Positions 25,514 to 33,790 of a DNA stretch of 60,737 bases are shown here, one piece after another. Every line of letters starts with the position of its first letter. Position 1 is the first letter of the stretch. A program made the position numbers and the translations under genes. A model generated the notes under the pieces. It was not told where the DNA came from. It did no database searches and saw only the letters and a program-made list of their open reading frames with translations. This stretch comes from Bacillota bacterium (GTDB lineage Bacteria > Bacillota > Clostridia > Christensenellales > CAG-138), in assembly GCA_023409435.1 (NCBI GenBank), contig JAEYHP010000117.1, positions 1 to 60,737 of the forward strand, written 5' to 3'.

Positions 25514-26323
25514 GTGAACTCTTTGATTCAGGCAGTTATATTCGATATGGGCGGCGTCATCCATACGCTCACGGAAGACCCAAACCGGCACCTTCTCTAT
25601 GCGGGAAAGATCAAAGATTTGCTGGAACTTCGAGGCATACGCATACCGGACCCGGTCGAGGTTTTTGCCAATAAGCTTTTGGAAGCGGACCATGCCCGCA
25701 AGCGGGCCGCCGAACAGACGGGGGAGATCCCCCCGATTGAGGCGTGGCGCTCCTTCTTTTTGAAGGACTATGGGGCGACGAGTGAGCAACTGTTTCCCAT
25801 TTCGGAAGAGCTAAGTTTCCTTTGGTGCAACCGGGCGCACGACACCCCGCGCGAAGGCCTGCGCGAGTGCCTGCAGGGCCTGCGGGAGCAGGGTATGCGC
25901 TTAGGGATACTCAGCAATACGCTCTCACGGACATACGCGCCTTACTTCCTGCAGGAGTACGGCGTTGCCGGGTATTTTGAGTACATACTGCTTTCGAGCG
26001 TATGCGGGCTGAGAAAGCCGGATGCCCGGATATTCGACCTTTGCAGGACGTCCATGGGCTTAAAAGCCGAAGAAATGGCCTATGTGGGCGATACCATCTC
26101 CCGGGATGTCATAGGCGTAAAGAACGCAGGCTGGGCCTTGATGATACGCATATTGTTCCGCGAAGCAAAGGCGCATGTACTGGAACGCGAGCAGAAGCTC
26201 GAAGGGTGCGGCTACGCGCCGGACTACGTAATAGAAAAGCTGCCGGAGATTGCGGACATTATCCGGTCCTATAACGAAGGCTGCCATATAGGCAGAGTTT
26301 CATCCGGAAAGAAAGAGGTGTGA
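25514..26323 (+). CDS. HAD-superfamily hydrolase paralogue 4
   Basis: 269-residue HAD hydrolase, first gene of the long operon. Motif I is IFDMGGVIHT (nucleophile D11, Gly for the second Asp), motif II GILSNT, motif III GLRKPDAR and motif IV YVGDTISRD. Start choice: GTG at 25514 has AAGG only three bases away, whereas the TTG at 25523 (giving MIQAVIFDMGG) is better spaced and aligns with the start of paralogue 5, so the true start may be nine bases downstream. It is closer to paralogue 5 (31233) than to the tandem trio. Confidence 0.87.
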   Translation: MNSLIQAVIFDMGGVIHTLTEDPNRHLLYAGKIKDLLELRGIRIPDPVEVFANKLLEADHARKRAAEQTGEIPPIEAWRSFFLKDYGATSEQLFPISEELSFLWCNRAHDTPREGLRECLQGLREQGMRLGILSNTLSRTYAPYFLQEYGVAGYFEYILLSSVCGLRKPDARIFDLCRTSMGLKAEEMAYVGDTISRDVIGVKNAGWALMIRILFREAKAHVLEREQKLEGCGYAPDYVIEKLPEIADIIRSYNEGCHIGRVSSGKKEV

Positions 26324-26325
26324 AC

Positions 26326-28146
26326 GTGAGCGCTAAACAGGCCAGGAAGCCCTTGTCCGGCGTCAAAATCAAAAACAAAATCCTGCAGGTCGTTAAGAAC
26401 CCGTTCAATATGATCGTGCTGATTTCCCTTGTACTGCTGATCGTACTGATCGTTATTCCGCTGATCGAGATGCTCAGGACTACATTCACGCTCGCGGCAA
26501 GCGAATTAAGGCGCGTGGACGGCAATGTCGGGGACTTTACGCTCTACTACTGGAAGCAGCTTTTCGCAAGCAACCTTTCCGCCGCCACGCTTTGGAAGCC
26601 GCTTATTAACTCCCTGATCATAGGCTTTTTCACGGCGCTCATTTCCGTTCCGCTCGGCGCGGTACTCGCCTGGCTGATGGTACGCAGCGATTTGCCGGGG
26701 AAAAAGTTCCTTTCCATCGGCATCATCGTTCCCTACATGATACCGTCCTGGTGCAAAGCGATGTCCTGGCTTGCGGTATTCCGCAACGCAAGAAGCGGCT
26801 CGCCCGGCTTTTTGGAGGGCCTGGGGGTGACCATACCGGACTGGCTCGCGTACGGCCCGGTGGCGATCATACTGGTCATGGTGCTGCACTATTATGCCTT
26901 CTCTTACATCATGGTTTCAAGCTCGCTCCGCTCGGTCAACAGCGAACTCGAGGAAATGGGAGAAATCCAGGGCGCGACCAAGTTCCAGATATTGAAGAGC
27001 ATCACAATGCCCCTGGTCGCTCCCGCGGTACTGTCCGCGACAATCATGACGCTTTCAAAATCCGTGGGCTCTTTCGGCGTGGCCGCCAACCTGGGCTTAC
27101 GCATCGGCTACTTTACGCTGGCCACCAAAATGCACGACATGATCAACGGCAGGCAGGCAGGGTTAGGCTACGCGATGGCGCTGCTGCTGATCGTTCTGGC
27201 TTCGGGCACCATATTTGCGAACCAGCGGCTGGTCGGCACGCGAAAGTCCTATGAGACGCTGGGCGGCAAGGGAACCAAACACGCGCTGATCCCGCTGGGC
27301 AAGGCCAGGCCGTACCTCATGATATTCCTGGCCCTGTTCCTGATCATCGCCATGTTCATGCCCATGTTCATACTGGTCATGGAGACGTTCCAGAAAAGCA
27401 CGGGTGCAGGCTATGGGCCAGACAACCTTACGCTGTACAACTGGATAGGCGACGCCGACTTTGCCAGCACCACCAGCCATTACCCAGGCATATTCAAAAA
27501 CCAGGAATTCTCAAGGGGCCTATGGAACACCATTCAGTTAACCGTTATCTCCTCGGTCATCACGGCCTTCTGCGGGCAGTTCCTGGGATATATCAGCTCC
27601 CGTGGCCGCGGGAAATGGTATGGAAAGCTGACCGAGCAGCTCGTATTTATCCCATACCTGATGCCGGCCATCGCGTTTGCGGCGATTTACCTCGCCATGT
27701 GGAGTATGCCGCACGGAATCATCCCATCCCTGTACGGCACGTTCACGCTGCTCGTACTGGCAAGCGTGGTCAAGCATTTCCCCTTCGCGAGCCGCGCGGG
27801 GACCGCGAACATGATGCAGATCGGCGTGGAACTGGAGGAAGCCGCGGATATCGCGGGCGCAAGCTTCTGGAGAAGAATGGGCAGGATCATCATACCGCTC
27901 GCGAAACAGGGCTTCCTTTCGGGGTTTATGCTCGTGTTTATCAGCATCGCTAAGGAACTGGATCTTATCATATTGCTGATCACGCCGGAGAACCGTACGC
28001 TGTCTTACCTGGCATTCCAATACTCGCGCGAGGCACTCCCCCAGATGGCGGACGCGATCTCGGTATGCGTGCTTGTATTCGTGCTGGTATGCTACTGGCT
28101 GGCCAATAAATTCGGCGGCGCCGATATCGGCAAGAGCTGGGGTTGA
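26326..28146 (+). CDS. ABC importer permease, cluster 2, two permease domains fused (FbpB-like)
   Basis: About 606 residues with two BPD_transp_1 domains in tandem and roughly twelve transmembrane segments, as in iron/sugar-phosphate/phosphonate importers (FbpB, AfuB, PhnU-type). The two EAA loops are ELEEMGEIQGATKFQILKS near residue 210 and ELEEAADIAGASFWRRMG near residue 505. The GTG at 26326 is preferred because AGAGGTG lies six bases upstream; a GTG at 26320 overlaps the HAD stop. It is strongly similar to the cluster 3 permease (34925), with conserved blocks such as IVPYM(I/L)PSWCK. Confidence 0.92.
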   Translation: MSAKQARKPLSGVKIKNKILQVVKNPFNMIVLISLVLLIVLIVIPLIEMLRTTFTLAASELRRVDGNVGDFTLYYWKQLFASNLSAATLWKPLINSLIIGFFTALISVPLGAVLAWLMVRSDLPGKKFLSIGIIVPYMIPSWCKAMSWLAVFRNARSGSPGFLEGLGVTIPDWLAYGPVAIILVMVLHYYAFSYIMVSSSLRSVNSELEEMGEIQGATKFQILKSITMPLVAPAVLSATIMTLSKSVGSFGVAANLGLRIGYFTLATKMHDMINGRQAGLGYAMALLLIVLASGTIFANQRLVGTRKSYETLGGKGTKHALIPLGKARPYLMIFLALFLIIAMFMPMFILVMETFQKSTGAGYGPDNLTLYNWIGDADFASTTSHYPGIFKNQEFSRGLWNTIQLTVISSVITAFCGQFLGYISSRGRGKWYGKLTEQLVFIPYLMPAIAFAAIYLAMWSMPHGIIPSLYGTFTLLVLASVVKHFPFASRAGTANMMQIGVELEEAADIAGASFWRRMGRIIIPLAKQGFLSGFMLVFISIAKELDLIILLITPENRTLSYLAFQYSREALPQMADAISVCVLVFVLVCYWLANKFGGADIGKSWG

Positions 28147-28186
28147 TTGAGTAAGCCGTCTGTAACGCGGAAAGAGAGGAAACACA

Positions 28187-29305
28187 ATGAGCAAAATCGA
28201 ACTGGAGCATATCGACAAATACTTTGGCGACAACCATGTGTTAAAGGATTTGAACCTGACCATCGAGGACGGCGACTTCATGACGCTATTAGGGCCGTCG
28301 GGCTGCGGAAAGACGACCACGCTGCGCGTGGTTTCGGGGCTGGAGAAGCCGCAGAACGGCGTCATGCGCATGGACGGACGGGAGGTCATCAACTGCGACC
28401 TCGCTTATTTTGAGGAGCCGAGCAAGCGCGAGCTCAACCTCGTATTCCAAAGCTACGCCCTGTGGCCGCACATGACGGTATATGAAAACGTAGCGTTCGG
28501 CCTGAAGATTAAAAAAATATCCGGCAGCCAGATTGAAAAAATGGTGAAAAAGTCGCTGGATATGATGCGGATCGGGGAATTCGAGAAGCGTTACCCCAAC
28601 GAGCTTTCCGGCGGCCAGCAGCAACGTGTCGCCATCGCGCGGGCAATCGCCTCCGAGCCGAAGCTGCTGCTCTTGGACGAACCTCTTTCTAACCTGGACG
28701 CCAAGCTGCGTATCGACATGCGCTCGGAGCTCAAGCGCCTGCACAACGAAATGGGAACCACCATCATATACGTTACGCACGATCAGGTGGAGGCGCTTAC
28801 GATGTCCACCAAGATCGCGCTGTATTCGGAGGGCGTGCTGGCCCAGGTTGCAACGCCGCTCGACCTGTACATGAACCCCGGCACCCTGATGGCTGCGGAT
28901 TTCATTGGCAACCCCCGCATCAATTTCCTGCAGGGGACCGCGGCTTACGACGGCGAGCATCTGACCGCCTCCTGCGCCATAGGCACGTTCCGCTACAGCA
29001 AAAAGGATATGACGGATGCGCCGCTCTCCTCAAACGAATTCCCCTGCGTGTTCGGGCTGCGCCCTGAGCAGGTGCGCATCGAGCGGGACGCTGACGGCGA
29101 CGGCATTGCGGCGAATATCTACGCCAGCCAGCCAGCGGGCTCCGAAACGCTGGTCACTCTGACCGTCGGCGGCGCCGAGTTTCTTTCCAAGCAGATTGGA
29201 ATTATGGAGTATCAAATCAACGAAAGGGTGCGGCTCCTCATAGACCCCGGAAAGCTCAATGTCTATGACAAGGCAAGCGGGAAGCTCATAAAGCTTGCGG
29301 TTTAG
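28187..29305 (+). CDS. ABC importer ATPase, cluster 2
   Basis: 372-residue ATPase of the FbpC/PotA type. Walker A GPSGCGKTT is at 36-44, followed by LSGGQQQR, LLLDEPLSNLD and YVTHDQVE, with a TOBE-like regulatory domain after about residue 240. It is very similar to the cluster 3 ATPase (36769), including the start MSKI and DGRE(V)xN insertion before FEEPSKR, which differs from the shorter cluster 1 ATPase. Clusters 2 and 3 therefore arose by duplication of one module. Confidence 0.94.
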   Translation: MSKIELEHIDKYFGDNHVLKDLNLTIEDGDFMTLLGPSGCGKTTTLRVVSGLEKPQNGVMRMDGREVINCDLAYFEEPSKRELNLVFQSYALWPHMTVYENVAFGLKIKKISGSQIEKMVKKSLDMMRIGEFEKRYPNELSGGQQQRVAIARAIASEPKLLLLDEPLSNLDAKLRIDMRSELKRLHNEMGTTIIYVTHDQVEALTMSTKIALYSEGVLAQVATPLDLYMNPGTLMAADFIGNPRINFLQGTAAYDGEHLTASCAIGTFRYSKKDMTDAPLSSNEFPCVFGLRPEQVRIERDADGDGIAANIYASQPAGSETLVTLTVGGAEFLSKQIGIMEYQINERVRLLIDPGKLNVYDKASGKLIKLAV

Positions 29306-29340
29306 CCGCAGGGTTCATCATAACTGAAAGGAGATCAGCC

Positions 29341-30624
29341 ATGAAGAAACTGCTCACGCTCACCCTGGTTGTATTAATGGCTTGTACATTGGCATTGGGA
29401 GGATGTACGGCAGCTCCCGCCAGCAGCCCCACGCCGGAACCCGCAGCCCCCGCGGCCCCCGAAGCGCCCGCCGCGCCCGAGGCTACAGAATCCAACGTGG
29501 TCAACGATGAAAAATGGAACGACATGACGTCGGAACAGCTTTATGAACAGGCGAAAACGGAGGGCGGCAAGGTGGTAGTCTATACCATCTCCAGCCGTAT
29601 GCAGAAAACCTGCGAAACGTTCATGGAGGCATACCCGGGCCTGACCGCCGAGGCCATCGACCTGGACCAGGGGGAAGCGGTAAGCAAGATTGAGATCGAA
29701 GCGAAATCCGGCAACATCAACGCGGACGTCCTGCAGTGCAAAGATGGCAACGGCGAAATTTACTACGACTTCTACCCGTTCGGCTATCTGGAAACGTACT
29801 ATCCCACCGATATTGTCGCGCATATCGATCCCAGCCTGTTGGGATATGGCATGCCGTTCTATGCGAGCATGAACTTCTGGTATTACAACACAACGGCCTT
29901 CCCCAACGGCGCGCCGGTAAGTAACTGGTGGGACATCCTCGAAGTGGACGAAAGCGGCAACCAGAAGTACGACATCGTTTGTGAAAACCTGTCCGCTGAT
30001 CCCACCTACCTGACTTTCTATTCCAGCATGATACTCAACGCCGATCAATTGGCGCAGGCATATGAGGCCAAGTATGGAAAGCCCATCGAATACACCTATG
30101 ACAATACCATGACCGCCAATGTACCGGAAAACAACGCGGGCTATGAGTTCCTGTACCGGCTCTCGCAGCTGAAGCTGACGTTCATCGGCGACGGGGACGA
30201 GATTGTGGAAGCCGTCAACGCCGCGACCGATCCGAACAAACCCAGGCTCGGCTTCTGCTCCGCGGGCAAAATCACCAACCGCGAGGAAAACGGCTATACC
30301 ATCGATTGGGTGACGAAGCTCCTGCCCTATCCCAACGTGCAGAACTGCAACTACCTCTATGTGGTAACCGGCTGCGACAACCCCGCGGGCGCGCGCCTGT
30401 TTATCCGGTTCCTGATGGGCGAGGCGGACGGCCAAGGCATTGGCTTTGAACCGTTTACCAAACAGGGCAACTGGTCCATCCGCGACGATTATGTCAACCC
30501 CAACAACCCGTTCTCCGTGGAGGACAGCGGCGCCATACCGGGCGACATGAAGGGCGTGTACGACATATTCCTCGACGTGCAGGACTTCTGGACCTACTGG
30601 CTCGACCAGAACCCCAATATGTAA
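29341..30624 (+). CDS. ABC importer substrate-binding lipoprotein, cluster 2
   Basis: 427-residue binding lipoprotein with lipobox ALGGC (C22), an Ala/Pro/Glu linker, and a binding domain of the AfuA/FbpA-like branch (VVVYTISSRMQKTCETF, NADVLQCKDGNGEIYYDF, MPFYASMNFWYYNT). The homologue in cluster 3 shares SISSR, NADVIHCKDQDGALY and FEPF motifs, indicating related ligands. In this branch the ligands include ferric ion, hexose phosphates and phosphonates. A metal-type tyrosine pair is not obvious, and the phosphatase-rich context favours an organophosphate (inference). Confidence 0.9.
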   Translation: MKKLLTLTLVVLMACTLALGGCTAAPASSPTPEPAAPAAPEAPAAPEATESNVVNDEKWNDMTSEQLYEQAKTEGGKVVVYTISSRMQKTCETFMEAYPGLTAEAIDLDQGEAVSKIEIEAKSGNINADVLQCKDGNGEIYYDFYPFGYLETYYPTDIVAHIDPSLLGYGMPFYASMNFWYYNTTAFPNGAPVSNWWDILEVDESGNQKYDIVCENLSADPTYLTFYSSMILNADQLAQAYEAKYGKPIEYTYDNTMTANVPENNAGYEFLYRLSQLKLTFIGDGDEIVEAVNAATDPNKPRLGFCSAGKITNREENGYTIDWVTKLLPYPNVQNCNYLYVVTGCDNPAGARLFIRFLMGEADGQGIGFEPFTKQGNWSIRDDYVNPNNPFSVEDSGAIPGDMKGVYDIFLDVQDFWTYWLDQNPNM

Positions 30625-30653
30625 TGAAACCTCATTATAGGAACTAGAACGGC

Positions 30654-30680
30654 ATGCGGGCGGGCACTGTCCGCCCGCAT
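30654..30680 (+). terminator. Stem-loop after the cluster 2 binding-protein gene
   Basis: ATGCGGGCGG pairs perfectly with CCGCCCGCAT around a seven-base loop, followed by TCAAAAAAAG, not a U-tract. It probably stabilises the upstream message or attenuates read-through to the small membrane protein gene, as proposed for the hairpins after the other two binding-protein genes. Confidence 0.6.
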
Positions 30681-30707
30681 TCAAAAAAAGCAAGGAAATG
30701 AAAAACC

Positions 30708-31199
30708 ATGGATCAGGCAAAGACGGGCCGTAAACAGACAAAGGCCGATAAATTCTGGAGCATGTTTCTGTTTACCGAAAACGGGAAGGTAAAAAGCACA
30801 TTGCTGATTTACTCCTTTTCGCTGAGTATTCTGTTCGTTATGATTTACCTGCTTTCGTACCTGATGCTGATCGACCCGATCGACGCGTTTTTCCTGCCGC
30901 GCGTCGGAACGAAATTCGCCACGTTTCTTGAAAGCGTGCTCCCCGCCATAGCGGGTACCGCGCTGTGCTGCCCGATACATTTTGCCATAAAGGAGAAAAA
31001 GCTGGCCCCTGCCGCCTACCTGTGGCTGCTGTTTTACAGCCTTGCAACGGGAATAGGGCTTATCGCAAGCCTAACAAAGCTTGAACTTCCAACTTTTTTA
31101 GGCCTTTTTTCTATGGTTGCGCTGCCGCCGCTTGCAATTGGCGGCGCAGCATCCGCGCTTCTGTATATGAAGTACAGAAAAAAACTTTTGAATAGATAA
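30708..31199 (+). CDS. Small four-helix membrane protein of unknown family (copy 1)
   Basis: 163-residue protein with about four hydrophobic segments (roughly residues 30-52, 68-88, 95-118 and 125-150) and a charged N-terminus. I do not recognise the family. It shares with the copies at 39363 and 39805 the opening block GKVKSxLxIxSFSLSxLFV, a Cys-Cys pair in helix 2 (TALCCPIHF versus SGICCLFMI) and a Leu-Pro-Pro motif in helix 4. Each copy lies downstream of a binding-protein gene. It may be an accessory subunit of the importers or a fitness factor; the function is unknown. Confidence 0.75.
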   Translation: MDQAKTGRKQTKADKFWSMFLFTENGKVKSTLLIYSFSLSILFVMIYLLSYLMLIDPIDAFFLPRVGTKFATFLESVLPAIAGTALCCPIHFAIKEKKLAPAAYLWLLFYSLATGIGLIASLTKLELPTFLGLFSMVALPPLAIGGAASALLYMKYRKKLLNR

Positions 31200-31232
31200 A
31201 TCAGCCGGATAACGGCTTTTAAAGGAGTTTAT

Positions 31233-31997
31233 ATGATCGATACGGTGCTGTTCGATATGGGAGGTACGCTGGAGGAAATCTACAGCGACCAAAAGACGAT
31301 GGCGGAAACCGCAAAGGGGATACGCCGGATCCTTCAAAAGCACGACATCTGCCTTCCAATGGATGATGTTGCGCTTTGGACGAGCGTATCCGCCGGTATG
31401 CAGCGGTATAAACGCCTGAGCGAGCAAACCTGTATGGAACTGAAACCCGAGCAGATCTGGCCTGAGTACGCCTTAAACTCGCTGCCTGTGGATAAAGAAA
31501 GACTGATTCCCATATCCGAGGAACTGGCCTACATGTGGGAACTCACATTCTATACGCGCAAGATGCGCCCGCGCGTACACGAAATGCTGGAGGGCCTGCG
31601 GGAGATGGGGATGCGGATGGGCGTCGTCAGCAATACCGCCAGCCTCTATCAGGTATTTGAGACCCTGGAAGAGTACGGCATCCGCTCCTATTTTGAGGAC
31701 GTCACGCTTTCGAGTACGGTCGGCTACCGCAAGCCCAACCCCAATATATTCTTTATCGCCCTGCACCAGCTGCGCGCAAAGCCGGAAAACTGCGCCTATG
31801 TGGGGGATACCATATCGCGGGACGTAATCGGCGCCAAGAACGCCGGGTTTGGCCTTACGCTGCAAATCAACTCGTTCCTTACCGCGGACCGGGACGTCCG
31901 GACAGACGGCATACAGCCGGACTACATGCTCAACGAGATTTACGACGTTTACCCAATATGCAAAATGCTGCGCGAGGCGGAAAACAAAACGGCATGA
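31233..31997 (+). CDS. HAD-superfamily hydrolase paralogue 5
   Basis: 254-residue HAD hydrolase, start preceded by AAAGGAG. Motif I is LFDMGGTLEE (D8), motif II GVVSNT, motif III GYRKPNPN and motif IV YVGDTISRDVIGAKNAG; the last is almost the same as in paralogue 4 (YVGDTISRDVIGVKNAG). The stop overlaps the start of the LacI-like ligand-binding protein by ATGA, linking the two tightly. It is likely a phosphatase for the compound carried by importers 2 and 3 (inference). Confidence 0.9.
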   Translation: MIDTVLFDMGGTLEEIYSDQKTMAETAKGIRRILQKHDICLPMDDVALWTSVSAGMQRYKRLSEQTCMELKPEQIWPEYALNSLPVDKERLIPISEELAYMWELTFYTRKMRPRVHEMLEGLREMGMRMGVVSNTASLYQVFETLEEYGIRSYFEDVTLSSTVGYRKPNPNIFFIALHQLRAKPENCAYVGDTISRDVIGAKNAGFGLTLQINSFLTADRDVRTDGIQPDYMLNEIYDVYPICKMLREAENKTA

Positions 31998-32827
31998 AGC
32001 GATATGGCATGATCATTCCGGACGACGCCAACCCGCTTTACCCGGAGACCGCGGAAAACATCGCGCGCGAACTGGAACTGCGGGGAGACAGGCTGCTGAT
32101 CCATAACGCACAGTCAAACGCAGAGAAAGAAGCCCTGTACTGCGATGCGCTCATCAAGGCGGACGTTGCGGGCATTTACGCCATGCCGGTACAAGAGGAA
32201 AGCCATGCGCTGTATGCGGGGCTGCGCATTCCTGTCGTACTTGTGGGATGCAAGTCCTCGCACGCATCCGTGAGCTGCGTTGCCATGGACGATGCAAAGG
32301 CCGGAATTCTACTTGCACAAAGCCTGGTTAATAACGGGCACAAAAAGCTTGTGTTTTTGATAGACTCCACATCCCGCCATGCGGACCGTCTTTACGGTTT
32401 TCTGCTGGGAGCGGAGCAAAGCGGCATACCCCGCAATCATGTCCAAGTGGTTCGGGTCGCCGGAAACTCGCTGCGGGACAGCTACTCCGCAATGAAAAGC
32501 CTCTTAAGCGAAAAAGAGCCTCCCACGGCCATAGCCGCACAGGATGACTTTACCGCCTTTGGCGCGTGGCAGGCGATTGTGGAGCAACAATTGCGGCCGG
32601 GCAGGGATAATGCGCTGATTGGGTTCGGGGATGTTTCGCTTGCGTCCCTTTCCAAATACAAACTGACCAGCGTGGGATGCGGCCGCTTTGCGCTGGAAAC
32701 GCAGGCCGTCACATTGATGGAGAACATGCTTCAGGGCAGAGGGCCGGAAATAATGCTGCTTGCGCCCAGGATGTTCTGCCGCGGAACGTATGTGGAGCAA
32801 GCCGATGAAACGTTAAATTTCAGATAA
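31994..32827 (+). CDS. LacI-like ligand-binding protein without a DNA-binding domain
   Basis: 277 residues that align only with the ligand-binding half of LacI/GalR repressors (Peripla_BP_3-like): MIIPDDANPLYPETAENIARE at the start, ADVAGIYAMPV, NNGHKKLVFLI, TAIAAQDDFTAFGA, ALIGFGDVSLASLS and RGTYVEQ at the end. No helix-turn-helix precedes it, because the gene begins inside the stop of the HAD gene (ATGA overlap). There is no signal peptide, so it should stay in the cytosol. It could be a ligand sensor, a partner of a LacI repressor or an enzyme regulator. The frame upstream is occupied by HAD sequence, so a lost N-terminus is unlikely. Confidence 0.85.
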   Translation: MKRYGMIIPDDANPLYPETAENIARELELRGDRLLIHNAQSNAEKEALYCDALIKADVAGIYAMPVQEESHALYAGLRIPVVLVGCKSSHASVSCVAMDDAKAGILLAQSLVNNGHKKLVFLIDSTSRHADRLYGFLLGAEQSGIPRNHVQVVRVAGNSLRDSYSAMKSLLSEKEPPTAIAAQDDFTAFGAWQAIVEQQLRPGRDNALIGFGDVSLASLSKYKLTSVGCGRFALETQAVTLMENMLQGRGPEIMLLAPRMFCRGTYVEQADETLNFR

Positions 32828-32839
32828 ACAAAGGAAACT

Positions 32840-33763
32840 ATGCTGACGATCGATTTTATCAACGTTGGGTACGGGGACGCCATACTCATCCGGGAACAAA
32901 CCGGCTCCTCCCATTTCTGTATGCTGGTGGACTGCGGAGATACCGCGGCGGACAGCGTCCCGGCGAATTCGTGCCGGACCGATGCGGCCGCGTATCTGAA
33001 TGAGGAGGGCGTTTCCCATATCGATTTGCTGGTGTTGACCCATCTGCACCGCGATCATATCGGCGGTATGGAACGGCTTTTGGAGCGGGTAACGATCGAC
33101 GGGCTCTGGACGCCTTACCTGCCGCCCCCGGAACTGCGCCAAGTGCGTCTGGCGGCGAAGGGGGACTATTCCAAAACCGCAAAGAGCATCTGCCAGACGC
33201 TCAACATGCTGCTTGACGCCGCGGAGCCGCTTGAGACGCGCGGGTGCAGGCTGACGGAGGTCCATGAAAGCCAAAAAGGGTACCGCCTGACGCCCGCGCT
33301 TTCTGCCGATATTTCCTGCCAGCAGCAATACCTCTACGCCCGCCAAAGACGTGTGCTGGAGGAAGCCCTGTTGGGGAGGCCGGACCGGTTCGAACTGGAT
33401 TATATAGGGCAGTTCACCAACATTACAGGCATTCGGCTTCGCCTGACCTACCATGGCCGGGCAATCGTGCTACCCGCTGACGTTTACGCCGGGTTTTGGG
33501 ATTATGAACAAAACGACCCCTGCTATATCCTGAAGGTGCCGCATCACGCCTGCGGCGGAGCTCTGACGGAGGAGCTGTTAAAAAAACTCCGCCCCGAACA
33601 CGCGGTCGTCTCCGTTTCCAACGACCGGGGCGATAACCGGCCCTCCGCCGAGGCAATCGGCTTGCTCAAACAATATGCCGGCAGCATTCAATTTACAGAC
33701 GCGGTCTCCATATTGGGGATGGAGGCGCAGTATCATTCTTCTGTCCGTTTTGTAATCGAATAA
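32840..33763 (+). CDS. ComEC-like metallo-beta-lactamase-fold hydrolase, soluble (second copy)
   Basis: 307-residue soluble protein of the same fold as the one at 8667. Motifs: VGYGDAILIRE, VDCGD, the metal site THLHRDHIGG (H68, H70, D72, H73), VLPADVYAG and KVPHHACGG. It lacks membrane segments. It lies between the LacI-like protein and the endonuclease/exonuclease/phosphatase gene in the long operon. The presence of such a protein with both importer regions suggests a shared chemical step, perhaps cleavage of a phosphodiester; the substrate is unknown. Confidence 0.85.
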   Translation: MLTIDFINVGYGDAILIREQTGSSHFCMLVDCGDTAADSVPANSCRTDAAAYLNEEGVSHIDLLVLTHLHRDHIGGMERLLERVTIDGLWTPYLPPPELRQVRLAAKGDYSKTAKSICQTLNMLLDAAEPLETRGCRLTEVHESQKGYRLTPALSADISCQQQYLYARQRRVLEEALLGRPDRFELDYIGQFTNITGIRLRLTYHGRAIVLPADVYAGFWDYEQNDPCYILKVPHHACGGALTEELLKKLRPEHAVVSVSNDRGDNRPSAEAIGLLKQYAGSIQFTDAVSILGMEAQYHSSVRFVIE

Positions 33764-33790
33764 AGACGCATTTGCACAGGGAGGCAATAC

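Noticed and set aside
29374..30741. 455-codon minus-strand open frame opposite the cluster 2 binding-protein gene
   Set aside because: Shadow of a gene with a signal peptide and known binding-protein motifs; the antisense product has no recognisable domain.
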